A stretch of 64,000 bases of DNA from Neoroseomonas soli. GTDB lineage: Bacteria; Pseudomonadota; Alphaproteobacteria; Acetobacterales; Acetobacteraceae. This document shows positions 17,633 through 27,180 of the stretch, piece by piece. The stretch lies in the NCBI RefSeq assembly GCF_018129065.1, contig NZ_JAAEDM010000003.1:62001-126000 (forward strand). Reading direction: 5' to 3'. The notes under the pieces are model-generated. The model was not told the DNA's origin. It was given only the letters and a program-made list of their open reading frames with translations, and made no database searches. How positions within the stretch are numbered: the stretch's first letter is position 1; the number at the start of each line of letters is the position of its first letter. The position numbers were made by a program, and so were the translations under genes.

Positions 17633-19855
17633 TCAGAGGAACCCCACCGGGTCCACGTCCACCTGCACCCGGACGTTGTTCGGCACCTCCACCTTCGCGA
17701 GCCATTCCTCGAGCAGCGGCTGCACCGCGATGTCCCGTCGCGTCTTCAGCAGCAGCCGCCGCCGGTGCCGCCCGCGCAGGATGGCGAGCGGCGCCGGGGC
17801 GGGGCCGAGCACCTCCACCCCCTCCCCGCCCGGCGCGGCGAGGCCGAGGTCCCGCGCGGCGCGATCGGCGGCGCGCTCATCCTCGGAACTGACGATCAGC
17901 GCGGCGAGGCGCCCGAAGGGCGGCCAGTGGCCGGGGCGGCGGCCGTCGGCCTCGGCCGCCATGAAGGCGTCGAGGTCGTTGGAGACCAGCGCCTGCATCA
18001 CCGGATGCTCGGGCGTGAAGGTCTGCAGCAGCACGCGGCCGGGGCGTTCCTCCCGCCCCGCGCGGCCGGCGACCTGGTGCAGCAGTTGCACGGTGCGCTC
18101 GGACGCGCGCAGGTCGCCGCCCGCCAACCCGAGATCCGCATCCACCACGCCGACCAGCGTCAGGTGCGGGAAGTGCCAACCCTTGGCGACGATCTGCGTT
18201 CCGATGATGAGATCCACCTGCCGGTCCTGGATCGCCTGCGCCGCGGCCGCCGCGGCGGCGGGTCCGGGGATGCTGTCGCTCGCCATCACCAGCAGCCGCG
18301 CATCGGGCCAGAGGTCCTTGGCCTCCTCCAGCACGCGCTCGACGCCTGGGCCGATCGGCACGGTCGAATGCGCCGCGCCGCATTCCGGGCAGGATTCCGG
18401 GATCGCTTCGACATGGCCGCAATGGTGGCATTGCAGGCGGCGGGCGGCGCGGTGCTCGACCAGCCATGCGGTGCAGTTGGGGCAGCGCAGGCGATGGCCG
18501 CAGGCGCGGCAGAGCGTCATCGGCGCATAGCCGCGACGATTGAGGAACAGCATCGCCTGTTCCCCGCGCGCCAGGGTTTCCGTGACCGCCGCGACGAGCG
18601 GCGGCGAGAGGAAGCGGCCGCGCTCGGGCGGGTCCCGGCGCAGGTCCACCGCCTCCACCGCCGGTAGCTCGGCCCCGCCGTGGCGCGCCGGCAAATGCAG
18701 CGCGGCATAGCGCCCGGTCTGCGCATTGGTCGCGCTTTCCAGCGAGGGTGTGGCGCTGACCAGCACGCAGGCCGCCTGCGACAGCCGCGCGCGCACCACC
18801 GCCATGTCGCGCGCGTGGTAGACGACGCCTTCCTCCTGCTTGAAGGCGGTCTCGTGCTCCTCGTCCACCACGATCACGCCGAGGTCCGGGAAGGGCAGGA
18901 ACAGCGCGGATCGGGCGCCGACCACCACCGGCGCCTCCCCTTCCGCGACGGCGCGCCAGGTCTCCCGCCGCGTGCGGGACGTCAGTTCCGAATGCCACAG
19001 CGCCGGGGCGGCGCCGAAACGGGTGCGGAAGCGCTCCAGCCATTGCGAGGAGAGCGCGATCTCCGGCAGCAGCACCAGCGCCTGGCGGCCCTGGCGCAAG
19101 GCTTCGGCGATGGCCTCGTAATAGACCTCGGTCTTGCCGGAGCCGGTCACGCCGGTCAGCAGCGTGGTGGCGAAGGCGCGGCGGGCGACGGAAGCCTTCA
19201 GCGCATCCGCCGCCTCCTGCTGTTCCGGGCGCAGTTCGGGGCCGGGGCGGTCCGCGTCGGGCGGGGCGAAGCGCGGGCGGCGCGGCAGCAGGGCGGGCTC
19301 GATCAGCCCGGCATCGGCCATGCCGCGCAGCACGGCGGGGGCGACGCCGGCCGCTTCGGCCAGTTCCCCGCCGGCGCGGGCGGCGCCGTCGGCCAGCACA
19401 TCCAGCACCCGTCGGCGCATCGGCGTGATGCGCACGCCTTCCGGCGGTGCCGCGGCCTTGCGCCAGCCGGATTGCGGCGCCGGCGCCTCGAGCGCCGAGG
19501 GCGCGCTCATGGCCATCCGCAGCACGGCGCCGGGCGGGCTCAGCGTATAGGCGGCGACCCAGTCCACGAAGCGGCGCAGCACCGGCGTCATCGGCGGCGC
19601 GTCGAGCACCGCGATCACGTTGCGCAGCCGCTTCTCGGGCAGGCCGGGGTCCGTGTCCCCGTCCCAGGCGACGCCGACCACCTCCCGCCCGCCGAGCGGC
19701 ACCGCGACGAAGGCGCCCGGCGTCACCGCGAGCCCTTCCGGGATGCGATAATCATAGGCACTTGCCAAAGGCAGCGGCAGCAGAACGCGAAGTCGTGGCA
19801 GCGGCGCAACAGACCCTGCTGCGGCGCACAAGCGCGTTCTTTTCCCCTCGGCCAT
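17633..19855 (-). CDS. priA: Primosomal replication protein N' (helicase PriA)
   Basis: 3'-to-5' DNA helicase that restarts collapsed replication forks by loading DnaB. 740 residues, the usual length. Residues 20-110 form the 3'-DNA-binding domain. Walker A is GVTGSGKT (235-242) and Walker B is DEEH (331-334). Eight zinc-binding cysteines lie in [13 protein letters not shown] and [17 protein letters not shown]. The ATG overlaps nothing and is divergent from fsa across a 73-base region with a perfect palindrome. Confidence 0.96.
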   Translation of the reverse strand: MAEGKRTRLCAAAGSVAPLPRLRVLLPLPLASAYDYRIPEGLAVTPGAFVAVPLGGREVVGVAWDGDTDPGLPEKRLRNVIAVLDAPPMTPVLRRFVDWVAAYTLSPPGAVLRMAMSAPSALEAPAPQSGWRKAAAPPEGVRITPMRRRVLDVLADGAARAGGELAEAAGVAPAVLRGMADAGLIEPALLPRRPRFAPPDADRPGPELRPEQQEAADALKASVARRAFATTLLTGVTGSGKTEVYYEAIAEALRQGRQALVLLPEIALSSQWLERFRTRFGAAPALWHSELTSRTRRETWRAVAEGEAPVVVGARSALFLPFPDLGVIVVDEEHETAFKQEEGVVYHARDMAVVRARLSQAACVLVSATPSLESATNAQTGRYAALHLPARHGGAELPAVEAVDLRRDPPERGRFLSPPLVAAVTETLARGEQAMLFLNRRGYAPMTLCRACGHRLRCPNCTAWLVEHRAARRLQCHHCGHVEAIPESCPECGAAHSTVPIGPGVERVLEEAKDLWPDARLLVMASDSIPGPAAAAAAAQAIQDRQVDLIIGTQIVAKGWHFPHLTLVGVVDADLGLAGGDLRASERTVQLLHQVAGRAGREERPGRVLLQTFTPEHPVMQALVSNDLDAFMAAEADGRRPGHWPPFGRLAALIVSSEDERAADRAARDLGLAAPGGEGVEVLGPAPAPLAILRGRHRRRLLLKTRRDIAVQPLLEEWLAKVEVPNNVRVQVDVDPVGFL

Positions 19856-19882
19856 CGTCTATAGCGTCACCTGGATCACGGT

Positions 19883-19898
19883 CCGGAAGCGCTTCCGG
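19883..19898. promoter_or_regulatory. Perfect palindrome between priA and fsa
   Basis: CCGGAAGCGCTTCCGG is a fully symmetric 16-mer in the 73-base divergent gap, 31 bases before the fsa start and 28 before that of priA. It could be an operator serving both genes. The regulator is unknown. Confidence 0.35.
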
Positions 19899-19928
19899 CC
19901 GCAGGTTGCTGCTGGAAGGTTTCCCACC

Positions 19929-20585
19929 ATGAAATTCTTCGTCGATACCGCCGAGGTCGCCGAGATACGCTCCCTTGCCGAGGCCGGCCTCGTGGACGGC
20001 GTCACCACCAACCCCTCCCTGGTCGCCAAGTCAGGCCGCGACTTCAAGGAGGTCATCGCGGAGATCTGCGCCATCACCCCCGGTCCCGTCAGCGCCGAGG
20101 TCACCGCCACCGATGCCGCCGGCATGATCGCCGAGGGCAAGGTGCTGCGGACCATCGCGCCGAACGTGGCGGTGAAGGTGCCGCTGACGGAAGCGGGCCT
20201 GGTCGCGTGCCGGACCCTGGCGAACGAGGGCGCGATGGTCAACGTCACCCTCTGCTTCAGCCCGGCGCAGGCGCTGCTGGCTGCCAAGGCGGGCGCGACC
20301 TTCATCTCCCCCTTCGTGGGCCGGCTCGACGACATCTCGACCGACGGCATGCGGCTGATCGCGGACATCGTCCAGATCTACCGCAATTACCCGAACCTGA
20401 AGACCGAGGTGCTGGTCGCCTCCGTCCGCCATCCGATCCACCTGATCGAGGCGGCGAAGATGGGCGCCCATGTCGCCACCCTTCCGCCGAACGTGATCCG
20501 GATGCTGCTGAAGCACCCGCTCACCGACCGCGGCCTGGAGGCCTTCCTGGCCGACTGGAAGAAGACGGGGCAATCCATCCTGTGA
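19929..20585 (+). CDS. fsa: Transaldolase-like fructose-6-phosphate aldolase
   Basis: Small class I aldolase of the TalC/MipB type, acting on fructose 6-phosphate or as a short transaldolase in the pentose phosphate pathway. 218 residues. [14 protein letters not shown] is the family opening. The Schiff-base lysine is K83 in [29 protein letters not shown] and [10 protein letters not shown] are conserved substrate-site segments. GGAAGG precedes the ATG. The stop codon overlaps the next start (GTGA), and xerC follows, the usual alphaproteobacterial arrangement. Aldolase versus transaldolase activity cannot be separated by eye. Confidence 0.92.
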   Translation: MKFFVDTAEVAEIRSLAEAGLVDGVTTNPSLVAKSGRDFKEVIAEICAITPGPVSAEVTATDAAGMIAEGKVLRTIAPNVAVKVPLTEAGLVACRTLANEGAMVNVTLCFSPAQALLAAKAGATFISPFVGRLDDISTDGMRLIADIVQIYRNYPNLKTEVLVASVRHPIHLIEAAKMGAHVATLPPNVIRMLLKHPLTDRGLEAFLADWKKTGQSIL

Positions 20586-21265
20586 ACGATCACCTCCCCG
20601 CCCCGGACGTCCTTGCGGACCTCCCGGCGGAGGAGGTCGAAGCCTTCCTGCTCGCCCATCCGGGCTTCCTCGCGGAACGCCCGGACCTCTACCGCGCCCT
20701 CGTGCCGCCGCGCCGGCTGCACGGGGAGCGCCTGGCCGACCACATGGCCGCGATGCTCGATGCCGAGCGCAACCGCGCCCGCACGCTCGAGGCCGAGATG
20801 CGCGCGGCGGCAGAGGCCGGACGCGCCGGGTCGGGGCTGAACATGCGCGTCCGCCTCGCCGTCCTCGCGCTGATGCGCGCGCATGACGTGCTGGAGGCGG
20901 TCACGCAGGAGGTCCCGGCCCTGCTCGGCGTCGAGACCTGCACCCTGGCCTCCGAGCCGCTCTGCGCCCCCCTGTTCTCCAGCCGCCCGCCCGGCGTGCT
21001 GCCCCTGCCCTCGGGCGCCATCGCCCGGCTGATCGGCCGTGGACGCGACGCGGTGGTGCGGTCCCACCCCACCGACACCGAGATGCTGCATGCCGAGGCC
21101 GCGCCCCTGGTGGTGCGGGACGCGCTGGCCCGCGTGCCGCTGCCCGCCGGCCCGCCGATGCTGATCGCCCTCGGCGCGCGGGACCCGGCCGCCCTGCCCG
21201 CCCGGCAGACCGTCCCGGTGCTGGCCTTCCTTGGCCGCGCGGTCGCGGCCGCCCTGTCGCGCTGA
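20582..21265 (+). CDS. DUF484 family protein (GAF-like)
   Basis: 227 residues starting at a GTG that overlaps the fsa stop. The N-terminus ([22 protein letters not shown]) and the following coiled segment [12 protein letters not shown] are typical of DUF484, and a GAF-like fold follows. DUF484 genes almost always lie next to xerC, as here, with one base between the two genes. Its role is unknown. Confidence 0.88.
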   Translation: MNDHLPAPDVLADLPAEEVEAFLLAHPGFLAERPDLYRALVPPRRLHGERLADHMAAMLDAERNRARTLEAEMRAAAEAGRAGSGLNMRVRLAVLALMRAHDVLEAVTQEVPALLGVETCTLASEPLCAPLFSSRPPGVLPLPSGAIARLIGRGRDAVVRSHPTDTEMLHAEAAPLVVRDALARVPLPAGPPMLIALGARDPAALPARQTVPVLAFLGRAVAAALSR

Positions 21266-21266
21266 G

Positions 21267-22199
21267 ATGACCGGCGATCAGGCGCGCGCCGCCTGGCTCG
21301 ATTGGCTGGCGCGGGAGCGGCGGGCGAGCCCCAACACCCTCGAAGCCTATGGCCACGATGCGGCGGAGTTCCTGGGCTTCCTCACGCGACACCTGGGCGG
21401 GGAGCCGGACCTCGCGGCGCTCGGCGAACTTCGCCCGGCGGATCTGCGCGCCTTCCTCGCCGAGCGGGCGGCGAAGGGGGATTCCACCGCGACGCGCGCG
21501 CGGCGGCTGGCCGCCATCCGCGGCTTCCTGCGCTTCCTGACGCGGCGGCACGGCATGGCGGCGCTGCCCCTCGGGGCCCTGCGGGGGCCGCGGCCAAAGG
21601 CGCCCATACCACGCGCCCTGACGGCGGAAGCCGCGCGCAGCATCGTCACCGAGGCGGGCGACATCTACGACCCCGGGCGCCACGAACGCGCGCCCCTTCA
21701 GGCGGCGCGCGACGTGGCGCTGTTCAGCCTGCTCTACGGCGCCGGGCTCCGCATTTCGGAAGCCCTGGCGCTGAACCTCGCCGACGCCCCGCTGCCAGGC
21801 CGGGAGGCGGCGCTGCGCGTCATGGGCAAGGGCAGCAAGGAGCGCCTGGTGCCGGTGCTGCCGGCGGTGCGCGCGGCGGTCGCGGACTACCTGAAGCATC
21901 GCGGCCGGGGCGCGCCAGCGGAACCGCTCTTCATCGGGGCGCGCGGCAAGCGGCTCGATCCCGCGGTGGCGCAGCGGTCATTGCGGGAGTTCCGTCGTCT
22001 CGCCGGCCTGCCCGAGCACGCGACGCCGCATGCGCTGCGACATTCCTTCGCGACGCACCTGCTCGGCGGCGGGGCGGACCTGCGCGCCATCCAGGAACTG
22101 CTGGGGCATGCGAGCCTGTCGACCACCCAGCGCTACACGGCGGTGGATGCGGCGGGGCTGCTCGCGACCTGGAAGAAGGCGCATCCGCGCGCGGGCTGA
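21267..22199 (+). CDS. xerC: Tyrosine recombinase XerC
   Basis: Resolves chromosome dimers at dif together with XerD. 310 residues. The catalytic set is complete: R162 (GAGLRISEAL), K188 (MGKGSKERLVPV), H255 and R258 (PHALRHSFATHLL), H281 (LGHASLSTTQ) and Y290 (QRYTAVD). The N-terminal SAM-like DNA-binding domain begins WLDWLARERRASPNTLEAY. I use the ATG at 21267, one base after the DUF484 stop. The operon setting favours XerC over XerD. Confidence 0.93.
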   Translation: MTGDQARAAWLDWLARERRASPNTLEAYGHDAAEFLGFLTRHLGGEPDLAALGELRPADLRAFLAERAAKGDSTATRARRLAAIRGFLRFLTRRHGMAALPLGALRGPRPKAPIPRALTAEAARSIVTEAGDIYDPGRHERAPLQAARDVALFSLLYGAGLRISEALALNLADAPLPGREAALRVMGKGSKERLVPVLPAVRAAVADYLKHRGRGAPAEPLFIGARGKRLDPAVAQRSLREFRRLAGLPEHATPHALRHSFATHLLGGGADLRAIQELLGHASLSTTQRYTAVDAAGLLATWKKAHPRAG

Positions 22200-22290
22200 C
22201 GCATCGCGCGCTACCGCCTGCCTGCCGCGTCATGCATCATGGCCGCGCCGTGAAGCGTCCGCAGCGAGGCGCGCGGCCGGATGGAATCTC

Positions 22291-23781
22291 ATGTTCGAAG
22301 CGGCCGAACTCGACCACAAGGTCAGCAAGCAGGACTACGCGAAGGAGGAACCGGAACTCCGCCGCGCGCTGCTCCAGGCGCAGCGCGACCTCGGCAGCCA
22401 GCGCCGCTTCCCGGTGCTGGCCCTGATCGCCGGCGTCGAGGGGGCGGGCAAGAGCGAGACCGTCCACCTGCTGAACGAATGGCTGGACCCGCGCTTCATC
22501 GAGGTGAACGGCTTCGGCCTGCCCACAGAGGAAGAGGCGGCGCATCCGCCCATGTGGCGCTTCTGGCGCGCCCTGCCGCCCAAGGGGCGCATCGGCGTCT
22601 TCTTCGGCGCCTGGCACACCTTGCCGATCCTGCAGCGCGTGATGGGCAACCTCTCCGCCGGGGACTTCGCCGCGCGGATGGAGGAGATCATGCGCCTCGA
22701 GCGCATGCTCGCGCAGGAAGGCGTGCTGCTGCTGAAATACTGGTTCCACCTGTCGAAAGGCGCGCAGAAGAAGCGCATCAAGGCGCTGGAGAAGGACAAG
22801 GAGACCTCCTGGAAGGTCACCCGCTACGACCGCAAGCTGTTCGAGCACTACGACGATTTCATCGAGGTCTGCGAACCCTTCATCCGCGAGACCTCGACCG
22901 GCGAGGCGCCCTGGACCGTGGTGCCGGGGGCGGATGAGCGGTATCGCGCGCTCTTCGTCGGCCGGCACCTGCTGGGGGCGCTGCGGGCGCGCTTGGATGC
23001 GCCTGCCCCCGCCGCGCCGGCGAAGCCCGCGGAATCGGCGCCCGCTGCGCCCGGCCAGATCAACGTCATCCGCGCGCTGACGCTGAAGCAGGAGATGTCG
23101 CGCGAGGACTACGAGAAGGAACTCGCCGAGGCGCAGGGCCGCCTCGCGCGCGCCACGCGGCACAAGCGCTACGGCGATATCAGCGTCATCGGGGTGTTCG
23201 AGGGCAATGACGCCGCGGGCAAGGGCGGCGCGGTGCGCCGGCTCGCCGCGGCGCTCGACCCGCGCGCCTACCGCATCGTGCCGGTCGCCGCGCCGACGGA
23301 GGAGGAACGCGCCCAGCCCTATCTCTGGCGCTTCTGGCGCCATGTTCCGCGGCCGGGGCGCGTGACCATCTTCGACCGCTCCTGGTACGGCCGCGTGCTG
23401 GTGGAACGGGTGGAGGGCTTTGCCGCCGAACCCGACTGGCGCCGCGCCTATGGCGAGATCAACGATTTCGAGGAACAGCTCGTCACCCACGGCGCCGTGG
23501 TGGCGAAGTTCTGGCTCGCCATCAGCAAGGACGAGCAGCACCGCCGCTTCAAGGACCGCGAGGCGACCGCCTTCAAGCAGCACAAGATCACCGAGGAAGA
23601 CTGGCGCAACCGCGAGAAGTGGGACGCCTACGAGGCGGCGGTCTGCGAGATGGTGGAACGCACCTCCACCCACATGGCGCCATGGACGCTGGTGGAGGCG
23701 GACAACAAGCTGCACGCGCGGGTGAAGGTGATCCGCACGCTGGCGGATGCGGTCGAGGAAGGGTTGAAAAGGGCGAAGTAA
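22291..23781 (+). CDS. pap: Polyphosphate kinase 2, two-domain type (polyphosphate:AMP phosphotransferase)
   Basis: Transfers phosphate from polyphosphate to a nucleotide; two-domain PPK2 proteins of this kind act mainly on AMP to make ADP. 496 residues with two tandem PPK2 domains. The first has GVEGAGKS (residues 48-55), FWRALPPKGRIGVFFGAWH and a lid RMLAQEG. The second, from about residue 265, has GNDAAGKGGAVRRL, FWRHVPRPGRVTIFDRSWYGRVLVERV and an HRRFKDRE lid. In the first domain the DRSWY motif is replaced by GAWH, so the C-terminal domain is probably the active one, as in known Pap enzymes. Transcribed alone. Confidence 0.92.
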   Translation: MFEAAELDHKVSKQDYAKEEPELRRALLQAQRDLGSQRRFPVLALIAGVEGAGKSETVHLLNEWLDPRFIEVNGFGLPTEEEAAHPPMWRFWRALPPKGRIGVFFGAWHTLPILQRVMGNLSAGDFAARMEEIMRLERMLAQEGVLLLKYWFHLSKGAQKKRIKALEKDKETSWKVTRYDRKLFEHYDDFIEVCEPFIRETSTGEAPWTVVPGADERYRALFVGRHLLGALRARLDAPAPAAPAKPAESAPAAPGQINVIRALTLKQEMSREDYEKELAEAQGRLARATRHKRYGDISVIGVFEGNDAAGKGGAVRRLAAALDPRAYRIVPVAAPTEEERAQPYLWRFWRHVPRPGRVTIFDRSWYGRVLVERVEGFAAEPDWRRAYGEINDFEEQLVTHGAVVAKFWLAISKDEQHRRFKDREATAFKQHKITEEDWRNREKWDAYEAAVCEMVERTSTHMAPWTLVEADNKLHARVKVIRTLADAVEEGLKRAK

Positions 23782-23787
23782 GGTCGT

Positions 23788-23826
23788 GGGAGGAGAACCT
23801 CCCCCGAGCCCCCTCCCTTCTTTGTC
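23788..23826 (+). repeat. 39-bp intergenic repeat, copy 1
   Basis: GGGAGGAGAACCTCCCCCGA and the following bases to TTTGTC recur at 24990-25028 with one mismatch. GGAGG and CCTCC inside it form a small stem, so it may act as a terminator unit for pap. Confidence 0.6.
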
Positions 23827-23829
23827 AGG

Positions 23830-23852
23830 GCGCATCGCCGATGGCGATGCGC
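23830..23852. terminator. Hairpin between convergent pap and the Bug gene
   Basis: GCGCATCGCC / GGCGATGCGC with a GAT loop, in the middle of the 127-base convergent gap. An inverted, diverged copy of the neighbouring 39-bp repeat lies at about 23866-23905, so the whole gap is roughly symmetric and could stop transcription from both sides. Confidence 0.45.
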
Positions 23853-23908
23853 GAAGTATCCAAAAAAGGAGGGGGGATTCGGGGGGAGTTCACTCCCCCC
23901 GACCTTCG

Positions 23909-24907
23909 TCACTCCACCCGTACGTTGGCCGTGCGGATCACCTCGCCCCAGCGCTCGACCTCGGCGCGCAGGAACGCGCCGGTCGCGGCGGGCGGGCGGC
24001 CTTCCACCACGAAGCCGAGATCCTGCAACCGCCGCGTCATCGTGGGTTCGCGCACGATGGCGTGGACCTCGCGCGCGATGCGCTCGGTGATGGCGTCCGG
24101 CGTGCGCGCGGGCGCGAGCAGCATGCACCAGGAACTGGCAACGAAATCCGGCAGCCCGGCCTCGATCACCGTCGGCAGGTCCGGCGCGAAGTCGGGACGC
24201 GTCGCGGTGGCGATGCCGAGGGGGCGCACAGTCCCCGCCTCGAACTGCGGCTTCAGCGTCGAGTAGGTGTCGAACATCAGGCCGATATTGCCGGCCATCA
24301 GGTCCTGCAGCGCGGGCTGCGTGCCGCGATAGGGCACGTGCTCCATGCGCAGCCCGGTGCGCAGTTGCAGCTGCTCCATCGCGAGATGCGCCGTAGCCCC
24401 GATTCCGCTCGACCCGTAGTTCACGCGGCCCGGCCGCGCGCGGATATGGTCCATGAAGCCGCGCAGGTTCTCGGCCGGCACGTGCTTGCTGCCGGCGAGC
24501 ACCAGCGGCGCCTGCACCACCAGGCTGACCGGCGCGAAGGAAGCCAGCGCGTCGAAGGGCATCTTGCCCGCCTGCAGCGTCGCGTTGGCGGCATGGGCGG
24601 GCAGCACCATCACCAGGGTGTAGCCGTCGGCCGGCGACGACGCGGCGGCGGCGGCGCCGACGATGCTGTTGGCGCCGGGACGGTTCTCCACCACCACCGG
24701 CTGGCCGAGCACGCGCGAGAGCGGCTCCGCCACCAGGCGCGTCGCGATGTCGGTGGTGCCGCCGGGCGTGTAGGGCACGATGATGCGCAGCGGGCGCGTC
24801 GGCCATTCCTGCGCCTTCGCACCGCGCGCGGCGAAAGGAAGCGCGCCGGCAAGCGCGAGCGCCACGCGGCGGGACAAGGCGCGCGCGCGCGCAGTCTGGG
24901 TCGTCAT
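23909..24907 (-). CDS. Tripartite tricarboxylate transporter receptor (Bug family)
   Basis: Periplasmic solute-binding protein of the Bug/TctC type, 332 residues. The signal peptide spans the first 32 residues or so, ending near GAKAQ. The mature start is the family hallmark WPTRPLRIIVPYTPGGTTDIATRL, and VENRPGANSIVGAAAAA follows. No tctA or tctB membrane genes are near, which is common because many such receptors are orphans. The ligand is probably a carboxylate but cannot be specified. Confidence 0.93.
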   Translation of the reverse strand: MTTQTARARALSRRVALALAGALPFAARGAKAQEWPTRPLRIIVPYTPGGTTDIATRLVAEPLSRVLGQPVVVENRPGANSIVGAAAAASSPADGYTLVMVLPAHAANATLQAGKMPFDALASFAPVSLVVQAPLVLAGSKHVPAENLRGFMDHIRARPGRVNYGSSGIGATAHLAMEQLQLRTGLRMEHVPYRGTQPALQDLMAGNIGLMFDTYSTLKPQFEAGTVRPLGIATATRPDFAPDLPTVIEAGLPDFVASSWCMLLAPARTPDAITERIAREVHAIVREPTMTRRLQDLGFVVEGRPPAATGAFLRAEVERWGEVIRTANVRVE

Positions 24908-24989
24908 GGGCGTTTCCCCGGATGTGTTCGTTGTGGCTTGCCGGGCAGTCTATTGGGTTCGGGCGGGGGGACAAGCAGGGGCAGGTCGG

Positions 24990-25028
24990 GGGAGGAGAAC
25001 CTCCCCCGAGCCCCCTCCCTTCCTTGTC
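24990..25028 (+). repeat. 39-bp intergenic repeat, copy 2
   Basis: It differs from the copy at 23788-23826 at one base (TTCCTT for TTCTTT). It lies between the endonuclease V stop codon and the Bug start codon, both minus-strand genes. Confidence 0.6.
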
Positions 25029-25043
25029 GATGGGCGCCGTGCG

Positions 25044-25730
25044 TCAGGTGCGGAGGCGGGCGACATTGGCCGCGTCGTGCGCGGCGCGGATCGCGGTGGG
25101 CAGGCGCCGGCCGCGCGTGGCGCCGAGCACGATGGCCACGGCGGTCTCCAGCGACACGCGATGGCCGGTCGAGACATAGACCGGCCGCGCCCCGCGCCGC
25201 GTGCGCAGCGCCGTGCCGATGCGCGCGCCCTTCCACATCAACGGCACGGTGTCGCCGGGCTCGGGTCCGGGCTCGCCCTCCCCGACCAGCAGCGACTTCG
25301 CGACGCCGATGGTCGGCACGCCGAACACCAGGCCAAGATGACAGGCAACGCCGAAGCCGCGCGGATGCGCCACCCCATGGCCGTCCACCAGGATCACCTC
25401 CGGCCTGACCGCCAGGCGCGACCAGCAGGCGAGCAGCGGCGGCACCTCCCGGAAGGCGAGATAGCCAGGCACATAGGGGAAATCCGCACGGCGCGATTCC
25501 GTCGCCGTCGCCAGCACCGCATCGGCGGAGGCATCCAGCGCCACCAGCGCGGCATGGACCATCTTCGCCGGGTCGAAGCGCGTGTTGCTGACATCCGCGC
25601 CGCCGAGCCGCGCGATGCGGGGCGGCAGGTCGTCCTCCGCCACGAGCCGCGCTGCCATCTCCGCCTGTGCGGCGCGGGCTTCGGGGATGTCGCGCGGGTG
25701 AAGCCAGTAGTGCGGAACGTCCGGGACCAT
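25044..25730 (-). CDS. nfi: Endonuclease V (deoxyinosine 3'-endonuclease)
   Basis: Cleaves DNA, and often RNA, one base 3' of deaminated adenine (inosine). 228 residues from the ATG at 25730; a GTG five codons upstream is equally possible. The catalytic acidic set is visible as D46 in GGADVSNTRF, E95 in PYVPGYLAFREVPPLL and D116 in VILVDGHGVAHPR. The segment GVACHLGLVFGVPTIGVAKSLL is the family's next conserved block. It appears to be transcribed on its own. Confidence 0.92.
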   Translation of the reverse strand: MVPDVPHYWLHPRDIPEARAAQAEMAARLVAEDDLPPRIARLGGADVSNTRFDPAKMVHAALVALDASADAVLATATESRRADFPYVPGYLAFREVPPLLACWSRLAVRPEVILVDGHGVAHPRGFGVACHLGLVFGVPTIGVAKSLLVGEGEPGPEPGDTVPLMWKGARIGTALRTRRGARPVYVSTGHRVSLETAVAIVLGATRGRRLPTAIRAAHDAANVARLRT

Positions 25731-25805
25731 GGGGCAGAGTGACACGCGCCGCCGCCGCTCAGAACCGGCGCTGACGGCAGGGCAGCGCGGCGCGCAGCCC
25801 TGCCC

Positions 25806-26747
25806 TCACGCGGCACCCCGCATGGCCGGGACCAGCAGGCCGACATTGTGGCGGAACATCGCCTCGTAGTCGGGCGCCGGTCCACCCGGGGGCGAGAGGG
25901 CATCGGCGAAGAGCCGGCCGCCCACCTGGACCCCGGCCTCCGCGGCCAGGCGGCGCAGCGTGGCGGGATTGGCCATGTTCTCGAGGAAGACGGCGGTGAT
26001 GCGCTGTTCGCGGATCTGGCGGATCAGCCGTCCGACCTCGGCGGCCGAGGGCTCGCCCTCGGTCGAGACGCCCTGCGGCGCGAGAAAGGTGACGCCGTAG
26101 GCAGCTGCGAAGTAGCCGAAGGCGTCATGGCTGGTGACGACCTTGCGCTGCGCCTCCGGCACCGTCGCGATCTGCGCGCGGACCCAGGAATCCAGCGCGG
26201 CGAGGCGCGCGAGCTGGGTCTCGGCATTGCGCCGGTACGTCTCCTCCCCCGCCGGGTCGGCCGTGATCAGTGCCGCGGCAATGGTACGGAGATAGGCTTG
26301 GCCATGGCGAAGGTCCTGCCAGGCATGCGGGTCGGGCACCAGGCGCGGACCGGCGCCGGACTGCTGGCGGCGCGCGGCGGGGCCGTGTTCGTGCCGATGC
26401 GCTTCCATGCTGCGCGGAGCGATGCCGTCGGTCGCGGTAACGACCGTGCCGGCGCCGCCGGCCGAGCGCAGCAGCCGGTCGATCCAGGCATCGAAGCCGA
26501 GGCCGTTGCGCACGACCAGCCGCGCACCGCGCAGCGCCACGGCATCGGAGGGGCGCGGCTGGAAGGCATGGGCATCGACATCCGGCCCGGCGATGGTGCG
26601 CAGCGCGATCCGCTCGCCGCCGATCCGCCCCACCATGTCGCCCAGGATCGAGAAGGATGCGACGACGGACAGGCGGTCATTCGCCTCGGCGGCGGCGTGG
26701 CCGGCCAGGAGAAGCGCCGGCAGGGCGAGGAGCGGGCGACGGTTCAC
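25806..26747 (-). CDS. znuA: Metal ABC transporter substrate-binding protein (zinc/manganese type)
   Basis: Periplasmic metal-binding protein of cluster A-1, 313 residues. The start is GTG with AAGGA upstream. A signal peptide ends near GHAAAEAND. Metal ligands expected for the family are present: H60 (GPDVDAHAFQP), the histidine in PDPHAWQD, the one in TSHDAFGYFA, and the aspartate in GGRLFADALSP. A short His-containing loop (EAHRHEHG) supports zinc. A Zur-like palindrome covers the upstream region. The permease and ATPase genes are not next to it. Zinc is favoured over manganese by the loop and the operator. Confidence 0.87.
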   Translation of the reverse strand: MNRRPLLALPALLLAGHAAAEANDRLSVVASFSILGDMVGRIGGERIALRTIAGPDVDAHAFQPRPSDAVALRGARLVVRNGLGFDAWIDRLLRSAGGAGTVVTATDGIAPRSMEAHRHEHGPAARRQQSGAGPRLVPDPHAWQDLRHGQAYLRTIAAALITADPAGEETYRRNAETQLARLAALDSWVRAQIATVPEAQRKVVTSHDAFGYFAAAYGVTFLAPQGVSTEGEPSAAEVGRLIRQIREQRITAVFLENMANPATLRRLAAEAGVQVGGRLFADALSPPGGPAPDYEAMFRHNVGLLVPAMRGAA

Positions 26748-27180
26748 GGGCCGTGTCCTTGGAATGTTATACTATACCGATATCGCCATCCTTCCGGCGC
26801 CGCAAGCCGACCGGCGTGGAGCCTCTGCCATTCGCCCGGCTCGTCGCAGCCGCCCCGGGCGGTTGGTGCCGCGCGCATCGTCGTCGCATCGGGTGCTGCA
26901 TGCTGACCGGGGCGGGGCCTTGGCATTCGGCGGCCTGCCGACCCGCTCCGTTCTCGCCGCGGACTTCGCGCGCAAGACACGCGCGCGGCTTCCTGGTGGG
27001 CAGGACCTGCCCTCGCCACGCCTGCCACGCCAGCGGCTGGTTCCAGCCGCATGCGACCGGCCCCAGTGTCCCGATTCCGAAATCCTGCGGACTTCATTCT
27101 CAGGCCACTAGCCTTTGTCTTGAGTGGCCTGCTTGTTCGCTTCGTTCGCTGGAAATCCAGCGAGCGAAGCGGGCAGGACA
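26748..27180. other. Gene-less stretch between znuA and the CxxC protein
   Basis: About 430 bases without a convincing gene. The left end has the Zur-like box; the right end has a 118-base palindromic element. The middle contains open frames on both strands, but their composition is that of chance GC-rich frames and I recognise no motif. Confidence 0.4.
26763..26781 (-). promoter_or_regulatory. Zur-like operator upstream of znuA
   Basis: AATGTTATACTATACCGAT is an imperfect dyad centred on C26772. The left half TGTTATA is the Zur/Fur-type half-site; the right half TATACCGA is weaker. It lies 16-34 bases before the start codon, so Zur binding would block transcription when zinc is plentiful. 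It is also the most AT-rich spot in the region. Confidence 0.55.

Noticed and set aside
22237-23835. A 532-codon minus-strand frame opposite the PPK2 gene
   Set aside because: It mirrors the two kinase domains codon for codon and has no motif.
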